Origin: Kaistella solincola
GTDB lineage: Bacteria; Bacteroidota; Bacteroidia; Flavobacteriales; Weeksellaceae
NCBI RefSeq assembly: GCF_000812875.1
Contig: NZ_JSYK01000001.1
Span: forward strand, 62,001-126,000
Length of the DNA: 64,000 nt
Direction: 5' to 3'
In this document: positions 24,415-34,289 of the stretch, in pieces
How the letters are laid out: each line of letters starts with the position of its first letter
Numbering within the stretch: position 1 is the first letter of the stretch
The notes under the pieces: generated by a model
The model's database searches: none
What the model was told of the DNA's origin: nothing
What the model saw: only the letters and a program-made list of their open reading frames with translations
Translations under genes and position numbers: made by a program

Positions 24415-27279
24415 TTAAAATCTAAATTGAATGTTTACGAAATATGATCGTCCTTGCGTGTACCAAAGTTTCGGTCCAAATAAAGGAAATTCGCGGTTGT
24501 TTTCCTCCACATATCCAGGATAAGTTACTCTTCTGGTCTGTTCAAAACCTCCGGTAACGTATCGCGTGTTATCGAGAATATTATTAACAGAAGCAGTAAG
24601 CAAAACATAATAACTTCCGAATCTCCAGGATTTTCCGGCATTAGCATTAAAGAAAAATGCGGACGGAAGCTTGGTAGGCTGTAAAACACGGCGCAAATCT
24701 GCTTCAGTTAAATCTGCATACGGCGTTCCCGTAACCGGATTCTGAACGAATCTTTCAGTTCTTAAAAGCGCCGAAGGATCAAGGAAATTATCATCAAGAT
24801 AATTCCAGTTTGCACCTAACCACCAGTATTTTGGTGAATTATACCGGAGCCCGACAGAATATCCCTGTTGTGGAGTTCCGCCTTGTCGGTAATTTTTTAA
24901 ATAAGCTTTTCCTAAATCCAAATAAGATTTTCCGTCTTCGAAAGTTCCGGTCGCATCAGATGCAAAGTAGACATTCGGATCGTTTCTGTACGTGTACTGA
25001 CCGTAACTCGCAAGTCCCTGTGCGGATAAGGTTGGTGTAATTTTCACATCAACACCGAGTTCGCCGCCCATATTTCTTTTGGAAACATTAGACATCACCT
25101 GCGTTACAAAAGCACTTTGAACATTGGAAACTGTACCGTCCGCGCCAGTTGTCTGGAACTGAATTCCATCCGCGAAAAAGCGCTGTACGTTCGTGTCATT
25201 TTCAGTATCAACCAAAAATCCTGTAAGACGCATTTTAATGAACGGACTGCTCACGATATAACTTAAATCGTTGGCATTAACGACCGCATTTCGAATGTTT
25301 GGCGTAACTGAGCTGTTCACTCTCGGGTTGATGAATAAATCTTCGAGGAACGGAGCCTGAGAAAAATAAGCGCCATTATAAACGAGGAAGTTCCGCCCGT
25401 TTATTTTATAAATTATCTGGCCTTTAAGACCAAAATTCCAGAAATTGTAATCGGCACTTTTACCGAAAGAATCTTCATATAAATAATGTTTGAATAATCC
25501 TTCACGTGAAGAACTGGAATAACCTGCTAAACCGGAAACGAAAACATCAAAATTTCCTGTCTGGAACTTGAACGCAGGATTTACCTTGATTTCCTGTCGG
25601 CGGAAATTGTAATCGTAGTTTATTTTGTCGCCTTCGCGTTTTACAACATCGGTTTCACCTTCATTGTATAAACCGCTTTCGCCAGGTTGATTTGTAGCAG
25701 CGAAAGGATCGCGGTTCAGCGCAAAATCAGCACCCAAAAGATCTTTTACCTCGCGGTATAATTCCGATTTATAATTCTGGTAAGAAATATTCAAAAAAAG
25801 GCGTGAAGTGTCGGTAAAATTATGGGTGAAATGCGTGCCTGCGTTGAAGATTTTATCATCGCTCACATCATTTACCTGAAAATAAAGAGCCCTTTTACCA
25901 GTAACTCCGAAATATTCACCAGCTGGCTGGTTTGTATTTCTCCGGTAGAGCGCGTCCCAGTTAATCTGTGTGTAATTAGGGTCGCCCGTTTGCCAGCCTC
26001 GCAAAGCATCAGCATAAGCCTGTTGCGCTGTAGTTGCTGTTTGGTCGCCACTCACCGGCACCGAAGCGTTCGGATCTAAAGAATCGTAATAACTTGGTAA
26101 ATAGCGGTAATATTGCGGCGACGGATTCGGCACATTCTGCCAGTCTAAACGCGCGCTTTTATCTTTTCCAAACTGGTAAGAAACAGCAGTTCTTAAACTT
26201 GATTTACTGTTGATCTTCCAAAAATCCTGAAGTTGGAAAATCGGCTGAAATCCTGCGCGAACTCTTTCGCTACGTTTTTCACCGTCTTGCCATCCCCAAT
26301 AAGAATTGTAGTGAACACCGCGGTAATCATAAACTTCCTGCGTGCTCGGGCTCGCTGTTGAACGTCTGTATGGTGCGGCAAAAGCACTTAAACTAACTGA
26401 GTGACTGTCTGAGAATTTTTTTTCTATACCTAAAAAAGCACCGTATGCATCGTAGAAAGTTCCTTCCTGAATTCCTTCCTGTGCCCAGCGTCTTGCAGCC
26501 ATTGCTGTAACAGCCCAACCACTTCTGCTCATCCCTGAAGTGTAGCGCAGAGACGCGCGGTTACGGTAATTTCTGTTGGTTAAAGAATAAGTTGCCTGAA
26601 AACCTTTGCGGTATTCGCTGGCGTTGGTGTTTTTATAAATTACAGCGCTTGCGCCTCCAAAAGCGTATTCCGACGGTGCGTGGTTCGCGGCGACTTCCGG
26701 GTAACGCGTAATTTCATTAAGACCGCCCCAGTTGCTGAAATCCACATTTCCGTTGTCCGCTTTTACCATGGAAACACCATTCATCATCGTTTCACCGGTT
26801 CGTCCATCAATACCACGTGGGCGAAACCAATAAGCTCCTAAATCATACGCCGCAATTCTGCTGAAAACGTCCTGTGAAGACTGCAGTAAACCCACAGTTG
26901 TTCCCTGGCTCGCATTTTCCTCGTCGCCGGTGCTTTCAATAATTGCAAGTCCCTGATCAGCACCGGTTAAACTGGAATATAAGGTAACAACACCTAAATC
27001 TTTTCTTTTTTCCGACGCCACATCGAACTCCATCACTTTGGTTTCGAAATTGGGTTTCGTAATTACGATTTGGTAGTGTCCTGATTTGAGGTCGACGAAC
27101 TGGAAATACCCAATTTTATCAGCTTTCACATCATTACCAGTACCCTTTAGGTCAATCTCCGCACTTTCTACAGGACTGCCGTTCGCATCTTTTATATAAG
27201 CAAAGACCGTAGTCTGCGCAAAGTAAAAGGAGGCCGGAAGCAGAGTAAACAAGGAGATTAAAGATAATTTTTTAATCAT
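24415..27279 (-). CDS. TonB-dependent receptor with N-terminal carboxypeptidase-regulatory-like domain
   Basis: This 954-residue outer-membrane receptor has a signal peptide ending near SFYFAQ and a carboxypeptidase D regulatory-like beta-sandwich (residues 24-100, AYIKDANGSPVESAEIDL). The plug (SQDVFSRIAAYDLGAYWFRPRG in part, MMNGVSM) and a long barrel ending YFVNIQFRF follow. It forms an operon with the DUF5689 lipoprotein, which takes the position of SusD. Receptors of this type import large substrates delivered by surface lipoproteins. With the divergent nuclease, DNA, RNA or nucleotides are the best guess. Confidence 0.87.
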   Translation of the reverse strand: MIKKLSLISLFTLLPASFYFAQTTVFAYIKDANGSPVESAEIDLKGTGNDVKADKIGYFQFVDLKSGHYQIVITKPNFETKVMEFDVASEKRKDLGVVTLYSSLTGADQGLAIIESTGDEENASQGTTVGLLQSSQDVFSRIAAYDLGAYWFRPRGIDGRTGETMMNGVSMVKADNGNVDFSNWGGLNEITRYPEVAANHAPSEYAFGGASAVIYKNTNASEYRKGFQATYSLTNRNYRNRASLRYTSGMSRSGWAVTAMAARRWAQEGIQEGTFYDAYGAFLGIEKKFSDSHSVSLSAFAAPYRRSTASPSTQEVYDYRGVHYNSYWGWQDGEKRSERVRAGFQPIFQLQDFWKINSKSSLRTAVSYQFGKDKSARLDWQNVPNPSPQYYRYLPSYYDSLDPNASVPVSGDQTATTAQQAYADALRGWQTGDPNYTQINWDALYRRNTNQPAGEYFGVTGKRALYFQVNDVSDDKIFNAGTHFTHNFTDTSRLFLNISYQNYKSELYREVKDLLGADFALNRDPFAATNQPGESGLYNEGETDVVKREGDKINYDYNFRRQEIKVNPAFKFQTGNFDVFVSGLAGYSSSSREGLFKHYLYEDSFGKSADYNFWNFGLKGQIIYKINGRNFLVYNGAYFSQAPFLEDLFINPRVNSSVTPNIRNAVVNANDLSYIVSSPFIKMRLTGFLVDTENDTNVQRFFADGIQFQTTGADGTVSNVQSAFVTQVMSNVSKRNMGGELGVDVKITPTLSAQGLASYGQYTYRNDPNVYFASDATGTFEDGKSYLDLGKAYLKNYRQGGTPQQGYSVGLRYNSPKYWWLGANWNYLDDNFLDPSALLRTERFVQNPVTGTPYADLTEADLRRVLQPTKLPSAFFFNANAGKSWRFGSYYVLLTASVNNILDNTRYVTGGFEQTRRVTYPGYVEENNREFPLFGPKLWYTQGRSYFVNIQFRF

Positions 27280-27336
27280 GTTAATAATATATTTATTCCT
27301 TTTCGAGTGAAAATCATTTAAGAAAATGAATTAACA

Positions 27337-27344
27337 CAAATTTA
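27337..27344 (-). promoter_or_regulatory. -7 promoter box of the TonB receptor-DUF5689 operon
   Basis: TAAATTTG on the minus strand, 57 nt before the ATG at 27279. The opposite-strand nuclease gene has only a near match (TAACTTCG, about 27451). Confidence 0.45.
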
Positions 27345-27474
27345 AAAATAATTATAATATCTTAATTATTTTTAACAATCTATCTTTTCGTTTATCCAAC
27401 CGTTCCGTGATGAATTTCCTTCATTTAAAAAAAAATTTATTCATAACTTCGTATTTGATAAACATTCGGAAAAA

Positions 27475-28671
27475 ATGAAAAAAATCAGCATTTTTTTATT
27501 ATTATTTATGGTGAGTTTTTCCTTCGCACAACAGAAAGGAAAACTCAGAAAAGTAGCAACGATTGGCTTTTTAAATGTCGAAAACCTTTTTGACACCGTA
27601 CCCTCCACGGATTATATCGACGGCACCAAAGATTTCAGCAATCCCGCCTTTCACAGAAGTGTGCCTTTGGATTCTTTAAAATATCTTGAAACCACGGAAG
27701 AATATCGTGGTGAATGGAAAAATGAAAACCTGAAAGGTAAAAAAGTAATCCGCCATCAAATTTTGACTGATGAATTCACCTCAAAAAGTGCGAAAAACTG
27801 GGATACCAAAAAATATAAGCAAAAAATAGCCAACGAAGCTAAAGTCATTTCGGAATTGGGTGCGCAATACACCAAAACCGCGCCTGCAATCGTCGGTTTG
27901 ATCGAGGTGGAAAACCGCCAGGTTATCGAAGATCTCATCAAGCATCCGCTTTTGGCAAAATACGATTACGGCATTATTCATTACAATTCTTTCGACGCGC
28001 GCGGAATTGATGTTGCTTTAATTTATCAGAAAAGAAGATTTACTCCGACAAATTCCATAAAAAAGGAAATTAAAATTTTCAACGACGAAGGAAAACGTTC
28101 CTACACCCGAAATATTTTGGTCGCTACCGGATTTTTAGACAATGAAAAAATTGCCGTTTTCATGAATCACTGGCCGTCCCGAAGTGGTGGCGAAGCCGCG
28201 TCTTTACCGAAAAGAAATGCCGCAGCCGTGGTTTTGAAACAGCAGATGGACAGCATCAGGTTAAAAGACCCAACTACCAAGCTTTTCGCAATGGGCGATT
28301 TTAACGATGATCCGGTGAGTTCAAGTTTAAAAAACCATTTAAAAGCGGTGCTGAATCCTAAAGATTTAAGCGCTGAAAATCCTTACCTGAACTTGATGTA
28401 TCCGCTTTATAAGCGCGGTGTAGCGTCTTTAGCATATCAGGATGCGCCGAACCTTTTCGACCAGATTATCGTGAGCGGAAATGTAATTTCAGATGAAGTT
28501 GGTAAAGATTATTCGGTATACAAAACTGAAATTTTTGCGCCATCGTATCTCATTAATAAAGAAGGAAATTTTAAAGGTTATCCTTTCCGTTCCTGGAACG
28601 GAGATTCTTTTACAGGCGGTTACAGCGACCACTTTCCGGCATTTGTAGTGCTGCAGCGCGAAGTTGACTAA
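27475..28671 (+). CDS. Secreted endonuclease/exonuclease/phosphatase family protein
   Basis: This 398-residue protein begins with a signal peptide (MKKISIFLLLFMVSFSFAQ). The EEP fold blocks are present: GFLNVENLFD, the metal-binding glutamate in GLIEVENRQV, the catalytic histidine in FMNHWPSR, DFNDDP and the final GYSDHFPAF. These enzymes cut phosphodiester or phosphate-ester bonds in nucleic acids or phospholipids outside the cytoplasm. It is divergent from a TonB receptor and DUF5689 lipoprotein. Such a trio is a plausible scavenging module: the nuclease cuts the polymer and the receptor imports fragments. Confidence 0.88.
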   Translation: MKKISIFLLLFMVSFSFAQQKGKLRKVATIGFLNVENLFDTVPSTDYIDGTKDFSNPAFHRSVPLDSLKYLETTEEYRGEWKNENLKGKKVIRHQILTDEFTSKSAKNWDTKKYKQKIANEAKVISELGAQYTKTAPAIVGLIEVENRQVIEDLIKHPLLAKYDYGIIHYNSFDARGIDVALIYQKRRFTPTNSIKKEIKIFNDEGKRSYTRNILVATGFLDNEKIAVFMNHWPSRSGGEAASLPKRNAAAVVLKQQMDSIRLKDPTTKLFAMGDFNDDPVSSSLKNHLKAVLNPKDLSAENPYLNLMYPLYKRGVASLAYQDAPNLFDQIIVSGNVISDEVGKDYSVYKTEIFAPSYLINKEGNFKGYPFRSWNGDSFTGGYSDHFPAFVVLQREVD

Positions 28672-28739
28672 AACCAAAAATTACCGGTTATTTGGCCCAA
28701 TTTTTTGGTTTTGAAATTATTAATTTAAAAACATTTAAA

Positions 28740-29156
28740 ATGAAAAAATTAAAGGCTATACTCGGTATTTTTATTTTGATGTTGAGCTGCGCGCCAAAAG
28801 CAGTGCCTTCGGCAAATGACGAAAAACCGGGCATTCAGGCCCAAAAAAATGATGAAGGCGAATATGACTTGGAAGTTTTCGACACGCAATACGATTATTT
28901 TCTGAACGCTATCGCAAGACCGATGAGCATGTATTCGGAAACCTATCTGAAAAGCAAAAACGCTTTTTTGGTGAGCGAATGGAATTCCTATTATTTTTCC
29001 GGGCGCTACAGAAATATTATTGAATCATCAATCGACTACGACCCGACCATCGATTACGGTTTAAAATATGAATATAAGCTCTACCAGGTTTTTGCTTATG
29101 TTAGCTGGAAATATGGTTTGAAGATGAACGGCCTCAGCGGAGTTGACGCGCGGTAA
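28740..29156 (+). CDS. DUF6146 family lipoprotein
   Basis: From the ATG at 28740 the protein has 138 residues, with a lipoprotein signal peptide and lipobox LMLSC. The mature region (YDLEVFDTQYDYFLNAIARPMSMYSETYLKS in part, EWNSYYFSGRY, YEYKLYQVFAYVSWKYGL) matches DUF6146, a small family restricted to Bacteroidetes. A longer frame from 28692 adds 16 residues ahead of the signal peptide, so the later start is preferred. It follows the EEP gene by 68 nt and ends in a bidirectional terminator. The function is unknown. Confidence 0.75.
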   Translation: MKKLKAILGIFILMLSCAPKAVPSANDEKPGIQAQKNDEGEYDLEVFDTQYDYFLNAIARPMSMYSETYLKSKNAFLVSEWNSYYFSGRYRNIIESSIDYDPTIDYGLKYEYKLYQVFAYVSWKYGLKMNGLSGVDAR

Positions 29157-29169
29157 CCTAAAAAAACAA

Positions 29170-29197
29170 AAAAAGTTCAGAAAATCTGAACTTTTTT
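29170..29197. terminator. Bidirectional intrinsic terminator
   Basis: AAAAAGTTCAG and CTGAACTTTTT pair around an AAAAT loop, between the convergent DUF6146 and sod genes. Confidence 0.85.
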
Positions 29198-29218
29198 ATT
29201 TTGAAAAAAAATTAGCTG

Positions 29219-29815
29219 TTATTTGTTGAATTTCTCTTCAACTTTGTCCCAGTTAATTACATCGAAAAATGCAGTAACATAATCGGGTCTTCTGTTTTGG
29301 TAATTTAGATAATATGCGTGTTCCCACACATCCAATCCTAAAAGTGGTGTTCCTTGGCAATCTGCAACCGGCATCAGCGGGTTATCCTGGTTTGGTGTAG
29401 AGCAAACTGAAACCGAACCGTCATCTTTTTTGCAAAGCCATGCCCAGCCTGAACCAAATCTGGTTTTTGCAGCTTCGGTAAAATCTGTTTTAAATTTTTC
29501 AAAACCACCGTAAGATTCGATTGCCGATTTTACATTTCCGACAGGTTCGTTGCTGCCGCCAGGTGTAAGAATTTCCCAGAAAAGTGTGTGGTTATAGTGA
29601 CCGCCACCATTATTTCTAACTGCAGTTTTATCAGTACCGGTTTTGCAAACTTCTTCGATGGATTTGTTTGCTAAATCTGTACCTTCAACTGCTTTGTTTA
29701 AATTATCTACGTAACCCTGGTGGTGTTTGGTGTAATGAATTTCCATTGTTTTAGCATCAATGGTTGGTTCTAATGCGTCGTACGCATATCCTAATTTCGG
29801 TAATTCGAATGCCAT
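29219..29815 (-). CDS. sodA: Superoxide dismutase, Mn/Fe type
   Basis: This enzyme converts superoxide to hydrogen peroxide and oxygen in the cytoplasm. The 198-residue protein has the metal ligands H27 (IHYTKHH), H76 ([10 protein letters not shown]), D162 and H166 ([11 protein letters not shown]). The glycine-rich RNNGGG block and the glutamine in the CQGTPLLG segment resemble the manganese-using type. Cambialistic or iron use cannot be excluded. It has its own promoter 25 nt upstream of the ATG and stands alone, with terminators on either side. Codon use is biased towards AT-rich codons, consistent with strong expression. Confidence 0.95.
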   Translation of the reverse strand: MAFELPKLGYAYDALEPTIDAKTMEIHYTKHHQGYVDNLNKAVEGTDLANKSIEEVCKTGTDKTAVRNNGGGHYNHTLFWEILTPGGSNEPVGNVKSAIESYGGFEKFKTDFTEAAKTRFGSGWAWLCKKDDGSVSVCSTPNQDNPLMPVADCQGTPLLGLDVWEHAYYLNYQNRRPDYVTAFFDVINWDKVEEKFNK

Positions 29816-29840
29816 AATATTTTGATTTATATGTTATATC

Positions 29841-29848
29841 CAAATTTA
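29841..29848 (-). promoter_or_regulatory. -7 promoter box of the superoxide dismutase gene
   Basis: TAAATTTG on the minus strand, 25 nt before the ATG at 29815. Confidence 0.55.
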
Positions 29849-29913
29849 CTCATTATTTAGAACAATTCCAGTGTAGCGCAATCACTTTAATAAATCTTTA
29901 ACATTGAAAAAAC

Positions 29914-29937
29914 AAAAAAAACCTGCAAAAAGCAGGT
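29914..29937 (-). terminator. Intrinsic terminator downstream of rho
   Basis: ACCTGC and GCAGGT pair around AAAAA. On the minus strand the stem is followed by a run of T. The gene for Rho itself therefore appears to end Rho-independently. Confidence 0.8.
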
Positions 29938-29972
29938 AATTTTTCAATATTTTAAAGCAATTCAGCTAAAAA

Positions 29973-31766
29973 TTAGCGATTCATTGACATTAAAAATTCC
30001 TCGTTATTTAAAGTGTTTTTTATGCTTTTGTTTACGAATTCCATCGCTTCCACCGGATTCATGTCCGCCAGATATTTTCTTAAAATCCACATTCTCTGCT
30101 GCGTGATTTCATCTAAAAGAAGATCATCGCGACGCGTGCTGGAAGAAATTAAGTCAATCGCCGGATAAATTCGCTTGTTGGCGATTTTACGGTCGAGCTG
30201 AAGTTCCATATTTCCAGTTCCTTTAAATTCTTCGAAAATTACTTCGTCCATTTTAGAACCTGTATCGATCAATGCTGTCGCAATGATGGTTAATGAACCA
30301 CCACCTTCGATATTTCTCGCCGCACCGAAAAAGCGTTTCGGTTTGTGCAACGCGTTAGCATCCACACCACCGGAAAGAATTTTCCCGGACGCCGGCGTTA
30401 CGGTATTGTAAGCACGTGCAAGACGCGTAATTGAATCTAAAAGAATCACCACATCATGACCACATTCCACCATTCTTTGTGCTTTGGAAAGAACCAAGTT
30501 TGCCACTTTTACGTGTTTGTCTGCTGGCTCATCAAAAGTTGATGCGATAACTTCCGCGTTTACGCTTCTTTCCATATCGGTAACCTCTTCCGGTCTTTCA
30601 TCGATGAGCAAAATCATCATATAAGCTTCCGGATGGTTCGCGGAAATTGAATTTGCAATTTCTTTCAGCAACATGGTTTTACCGGTTTTCGGCTGTGCTA
30701 CGATCATCGCGCGCTGCCCTTTTCCGATCGGCGTAAATAAATCTACAATTCTTGTGGAAGGTGTCGCGTTTTTACCTGTTAAATTGAACTTTTCTTCCGG
30801 AAAAAGTGGAGTTAAAAATTCAAACGCAACACGGTCTTTAATAAATTCCAGGTCGCGACCGTTTACTTCTGTAGGTTTTAAAAGTGAAAAATATTTTTCG
30901 CCTTCTTTTGGCAAGCGAACGATTCCTTTTACGGTATCACCTGTTTTTAAACCAAAATTCCGGATTTGATTGGTTGAAACATACACGTCATCGGGTGAGG
31001 AAATGTAAGAGAAATCGGAAGAACGTAAAAATCCGTAGTTATCCGGTAAAATTTCCAGAACACCTTCAATCGTTACTAAACCGTCGAAATTAAATTCTTT
31101 TTTTGAATTTTCTTCCTGCGCGTCGCCGTTTTGGTTGCGCTGCTGGTTTTTGTTCTGATTTGGATTTTGGTTTTGGTTGGGATTTTTATGCTGCTGTTGA
31201 GCATGTTTATTTTGATTTGGATTTCCGTTCTGCTTGTGCGGATGGTTTCCGTTTTGATGTTTTGGCGCTTCCTGCGGAATTTCAGCAGGTTTTTCAGCTT
31301 CTGCAACAACCTCATTTTCTACAATTTCCGCTTCGGCAGGTTTTTTTGGAGCTGCTACGCGCTGTCTTTTTTGGCGTCTCGGATTTGCTTCTCTTTCTTC
31401 CGGCGTTTCTTGAGGCTTTTCAGAAATTTCCGGTGCTGTTTCGGCATTTTTTTCCGTTTCAGCTATTTCAGGTTCCAAAGTTTCTGTAGTGGTTTCTTTC
31501 GGCGCACTTTCTGCTTTTTTCTTTGGTGCCGCTTTTTTCACTGGCGCTTTTTTTGGTGCAGGTGCCGGAGTTTCGGGAGAATTTGCGGGTTTTTCCGTTG
31601 CGGTGAAATAATCTTTTGCCACTTTCGTATTAGAAGCCTGAAAGTCCAGAATAGCAAAAATTTTATCGTTCTCGTTGCTGTTTTTAGCAATTTTAACGCC
31701 CAGGTCACTGGTAATTTTGGTCAAATCAGAATCCGATTTAGACCTTAACGTTTCAATATTGAACAT
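29973..31766 (-). CDS. rho: Transcription termination factor Rho with long disordered N/Q-rich insert
   Basis: Rho is the hexameric RNA translocase that ends transcription at untranslated RNA. At 597 residues it is far longer than the E. coli protein (about 419). A Rho_N-like segment covers residues 1-40. Residues 55-165 are Pro/Ala/Lys/Glu-rich, and residues 170-214 are dominated by Asn, Gln, His and Lys (for example [20 protein letters not shown]). The RNA-binding domain follows at about 225-300 ([14 protein letters not shown]), then the ATPase with Walker A QPKTGKTM near 358-365 and [23 protein letters not shown] and [21 protein letters not shown]. The catalytic core is complete. Confidence 0.95.
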   Translation of the reverse strand: MFNIETLRSKSDSDLTKITSDLGVKIAKNSNENDKIFAILDFQASNTKVAKDYFTATEKPANSPETPAPAPKKAPVKKAAPKKKAESAPKETTTETLEPEIAETEKNAETAPEISEKPQETPEEREANPRRQKRQRVAAPKKPAEAEIVENEVVAEAEKPAEIPQEAPKHQNGNHPHKQNGNPNQNKHAQQQHKNPNQNQNPNQNKNQQRNQNGDAQEENSKKEFNFDGLVTIEGVLEILPDNYGFLRSSDFSYISSPDDVYVSTNQIRNFGLKTGDTVKGIVRLPKEGEKYFSLLKPTEVNGRDLEFIKDRVAFEFLTPLFPEEKFNLTGKNATPSTRIVDLFTPIGKGQRAMIVAQPKTGKTMLLKEIANSISANHPEAYMMILLIDERPEEVTDMERSVNAEVIASTFDEPADKHVKVANLVLSKAQRMVECGHDVVILLDSITRLARAYNTVTPASGKILSGGVDANALHKPKRFFGAARNIEGGGSLTIIATALIDTGSKMDEVIFEEFKGTGNMELQLDRKIANKRIYPAIDLISSSTRRDDLLLDEITQQRMWILRKYLADMNPVEAMEFVNKSIKNTLNNEEFLMSMNR

Positions 31767-31853
31767 AAATGTTACGCAAAAATGTAAGTTATAAGTAGGT
31801 GTAAGTAAGAAAGTTAAGTCGGGCGACTTTTCTTTTATAGGTCGTTATAGCTG

Positions 31854-31861
31854 CAAATCTA
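31854..31861 (-). promoter_or_regulatory. Probable -7 promoter box of rho
   Basis: TAGATTTG on the minus strand, giving a leader of roughly 80-90 nt before the rho ATG at 31766. The leader holds the short palindrome AAGTCG-GG-CGACTT (31816-31829). A long leader would suit Rho autoregulation, but that is inference. Confidence 0.35.
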
Positions 31862-31894
31862 CGTTTTTATTTTAATTATGCAAAAAATTATTGC

Positions 31895-31902
31895 TATTTT
31901 TG
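31895..31902 (+). promoter_or_regulatory. -7 promoter box of the DUF4293 gene
   Basis: TATTTTTG, 19 nt before the ATG at 31922. Confidence 0.5.
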
Positions 31903-31921
31903 TAGGCAGAAATCACCATAT

Positions 31922-32311
31922 ATGCTGCAACGGATACAAACAGTTTGGATATTTTTAGCGATTTTAAGCGCGGTATTTTTATTTATTACCGGCCAGGATT
32001 TTTCGCTTTTCGGTCCGCTACCCATTATTTCTGTAATTTGTGTGGTATTGGTGCTTTTTGGATTTATCAGCATTTTGAGCTTTAAAGAACGCAAACGACA
32101 GATTTTGCTGAATAACATCAGCATTTTTATAAACGCTTTGTTGCTCGGTTTATTGGCGTATTGGATACTCACCTTACCCGGAGGAATTGATTTTCCTGAG
32201 AAGGGTATTGAGCCACTTTTTCCACTTTTAGCAATTGTTTTTTTACTGATTGCAAACTTATTTATTCGGAAAGATGATCGGCTCGTAAAATCTGTAGACA
32301 GACTCCGCTAG
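31922..32311 (+). CDS. DUF4293 family membrane protein
   Basis: This 129-residue protein begins MLQRIQTVWIFLAILSAVFLF and has four predicted membrane helices (about residues 7-25, 36-54, 66-86 and 97-115), ending in KDDRLVKSVDRLR. That start and end are characteristic of DUF4293, a small Bacteroidetes family of unknown function often found next to rho. It is divergent from rho here and closed by a strong terminator. Confidence 0.8.
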   Translation: MLQRIQTVWIFLAILSAVFLFITGQDFSLFGPLPIISVICVVLVLFGFISILSFKERKRQILLNNISIFINALLLGLLAYWILTLPGGIDFPEKGIEPLFPLLAIVFLLIANLFIRKDDRLVKSVDRLR

Positions 32312-32335
32312 ACGTACAACGATTTTTTTTGAGTG

Positions 32336-32362
32336 AAACAGCCCATTTTTGGGCTGTTTTTT
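32336..32362 (+). terminator. Intrinsic terminator after the DUF4293 gene
   Basis: AAACAGCCCA and TGGGCTGTTT form a 10-bp stem around a short T-loop, followed by further T. Confidence 0.85.
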
Positions 32363-32411
32363 CATTTCAGTACCCTACGCTATTTTTTATCTGGAACATT
32401 TTTAAATTCCG

Positions 32412-32419
32412 TAATTTTG
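32412..32419 (+). promoter_or_regulatory. -7 promoter box of the ABC exporter gene
   Basis: TAATTTTG, 16 nt before the ATG at 32436. Confidence 0.5.
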
Positions 32420-32435
32420 CCCCTTAAATTAGTGA

Positions 32436-34274
32436 ATGAAACCATTTCAACGCATTTTATTCTTCGCAAAACCTCACCAGCGGTTTCTGTTTGCCAGCAT
32501 TTTTTTCAATATCATGTATTCCGTGCTGAATATATTTTCAGTCGCCACCATGCTGCCCATTTTAGGTTTGATGTTTGGCACCGTAGAAAAAGTTGATACT
32601 TCCGTAACACCAAAATATTCCGGGCGAATTGTTGATTTTTTTGGTTTTGCTAAGGATTGGGCGTACTATACTATTCAGACAAATATCGATCAATACGGTG
32701 CCGTAAGAGTTTTAGCAGTATTATGTGTAATCACGTCGGTAGCCTTTCTTTTCAGGAATATTTTCCGCTATTTGGGCGCTTATCTTCTTGTAAATTACCG
32801 CGTTGGTATTACAAAAGATCTCCGCACCGCGATGTACGATAAGTTTCTGAAGCTACCGGTTTCATTTTTCACCGAAAAACGCAAAGGTGATATGATGTCG
32901 CGCATTTCCAACGATATCGGAAGCGTTGAAAACGGAATTATGGGAAGTTTGGTGGATGTCATTAATTCGCCATTTATGATCATTACCTCGCTCATCACTT
33001 TATTTATACTTTCACCTCAGCTTACCCTTTTCTCCTTGCTGGTTTTTCCTGTAATGGGCGGCATAATCGGCTGGGTTGGTAAAAGTTTAAAGAAAAAAGC
33101 CACCGCCGCGCAGGAAGAACTCGGGAATTTATTTTCATTAGTTGATGAAACGTTGAAATCTTCGAAAGTCATTAAAATTTTTAATGCTGACAAAATTCTC
33201 AAAAACCGCTTTAATTCCACCACCGATAACTGGCAGAAATATGCAATTGGCATGAGCCGCCGCCGCGAATTGGCTTCACCGATGAGCGAATTTTTAGGTT
33301 CTGTAACCATTTTAATTATCACCTGGTTTGCCGGAGTTCAAATCCTGAATGCACAAACCATGGAACCTGAAACTTTTTTGGTGTTTATTGGTATGTTTTT
33401 TCAAATTCTGGAACCGGCAAAAAAATTATCGAATGCCGTTTCAAATATCCAGGGAGGAATGGCGAGTTTAGACCGTGTTTCCGAAGTGTTGGACTACGAT
33501 TTGAAAATTGATGAAATTGAAAACCCGCTGCCTATTTCAACATTAAAAGGAAAAATAGAATTTAAAAACATCGGATTTTTCTACGATAAAGACAATATTA
33601 TTCTGAAAAATTTCAACCTGGTGATTCCGAAAGGAAAAACCATCGCGTTGGTCGGCCAGTCCGGTTCCGGAAAAACAACGGTTGCGAATTTATTGGCACG
33701 TTTTTATGATGTTTCCGAAGGTGAAATTCTGGTTGACGGCGAAAACATAAAAAACCTGAAAGTCACTGATTATCGAAACCTTTTAGGAATGGTAACTCAG
33801 GAATCGGTTTTATTCAATGATTCGGTTTTCAATAATATTTTGATGGGGAAACCCAACGCCACCGAAGAAGAAGTCATTGCGGCGGCGAAAATCGCAAACG
33901 CGCATCACTTCATCGAAGATCTACCTGAAAAATATTACACCAACATCGGCGATGACGGCAACAAACTTTCCGGTGGACAGAAACAAAGAGTTTCCATCGC
34001 GCGCGCGGTTTTGAAAAATCCGCCGATCATGATTTTGGATGAAGCAACCTCTGCGCTTGATACAGAAAGCGAAAGATTTGTGCAGGAAGCATTAGAAAAA
34101 ATGATGGAAAACCGCACTTCACTCGTAATTGCGCACCGACTTTCAACTATTCAAAAAGCGGACTGGATTGTGGTGATGGAACGCGGAATTATCGTTGAGC
34201 AGGGCACGCATCAGGAATTATTCGGTAAAAACGGCATATACCGCAAACTCGTTGATTTGCAAAATTTCGGGTAA
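32436..34274 (+). CDS. MsbA-like ABC exporter (fused permease and ATPase)
   Basis: This 612-residue half-transporter has an N-terminal six-helix membrane domain (about residues 15-330) and a C-terminal ATPase with Walker A GQSGSGKT at 407-414. It also carries the Q-loop VTQESVLF, signature LSGGQKQR at 511-518, Walker B IMILDEATSALD and the H-loop histidine in VIAHRLSTI. It works as a homodimer. The closest functional family is MsbA, which flips lipid A-core, but the substrate could be another lipid or a drug. It is a single gene with its own promoter, convergent with mutS across 15 nt. Confidence 0.9.
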   Translation: MKPFQRILFFAKPHQRFLFASIFFNIMYSVLNIFSVATMLPILGLMFGTVEKVDTSVTPKYSGRIVDFFGFAKDWAYYTIQTNIDQYGAVRVLAVLCVITSVAFLFRNIFRYLGAYLLVNYRVGITKDLRTAMYDKFLKLPVSFFTEKRKGDMMSRISNDIGSVENGIMGSLVDVINSPFMIITSLITLFILSPQLTLFSLLVFPVMGGIIGWVGKSLKKKATAAQEELGNLFSLVDETLKSSKVIKIFNADKILKNRFNSTTDNWQKYAIGMSRRRELASPMSEFLGSVTILIITWFAGVQILNAQTMEPETFLVFIGMFFQILEPAKKLSNAVSNIQGGMASLDRVSEVLDYDLKIDEIENPLPISTLKGKIEFKNIGFFYDKDNIILKNFNLVIPKGKTIALVGQSGSGKTTVANLLARFYDVSEGEILVDGENIKNLKVTDYRNLLGMVTQESVLFNDSVFNNILMGKPNATEEEVIAAAKIANAHHFIEDLPEKYYTNIGDDGNKLSGGQKQRVSIARAVLKNPPIMILDEATSALDTESERFVQEALEKMMENRTSLVIAHRLSTIQKADWIVVMERGIIVEQGTHQELFGKNGIYRKLVDLQNFG

Positions 34275-34289
34275 ATAACCCGAAAAAAA

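Noticed and set aside
31103-31748. Long antisense ORFs (up to 205 codons) opposite the rho N-terminus
   Set aside because: They arise from the biased composition of the disordered Rho segment; the Phe/Leu/Arg-rich products have no recognisable domain or promoter.
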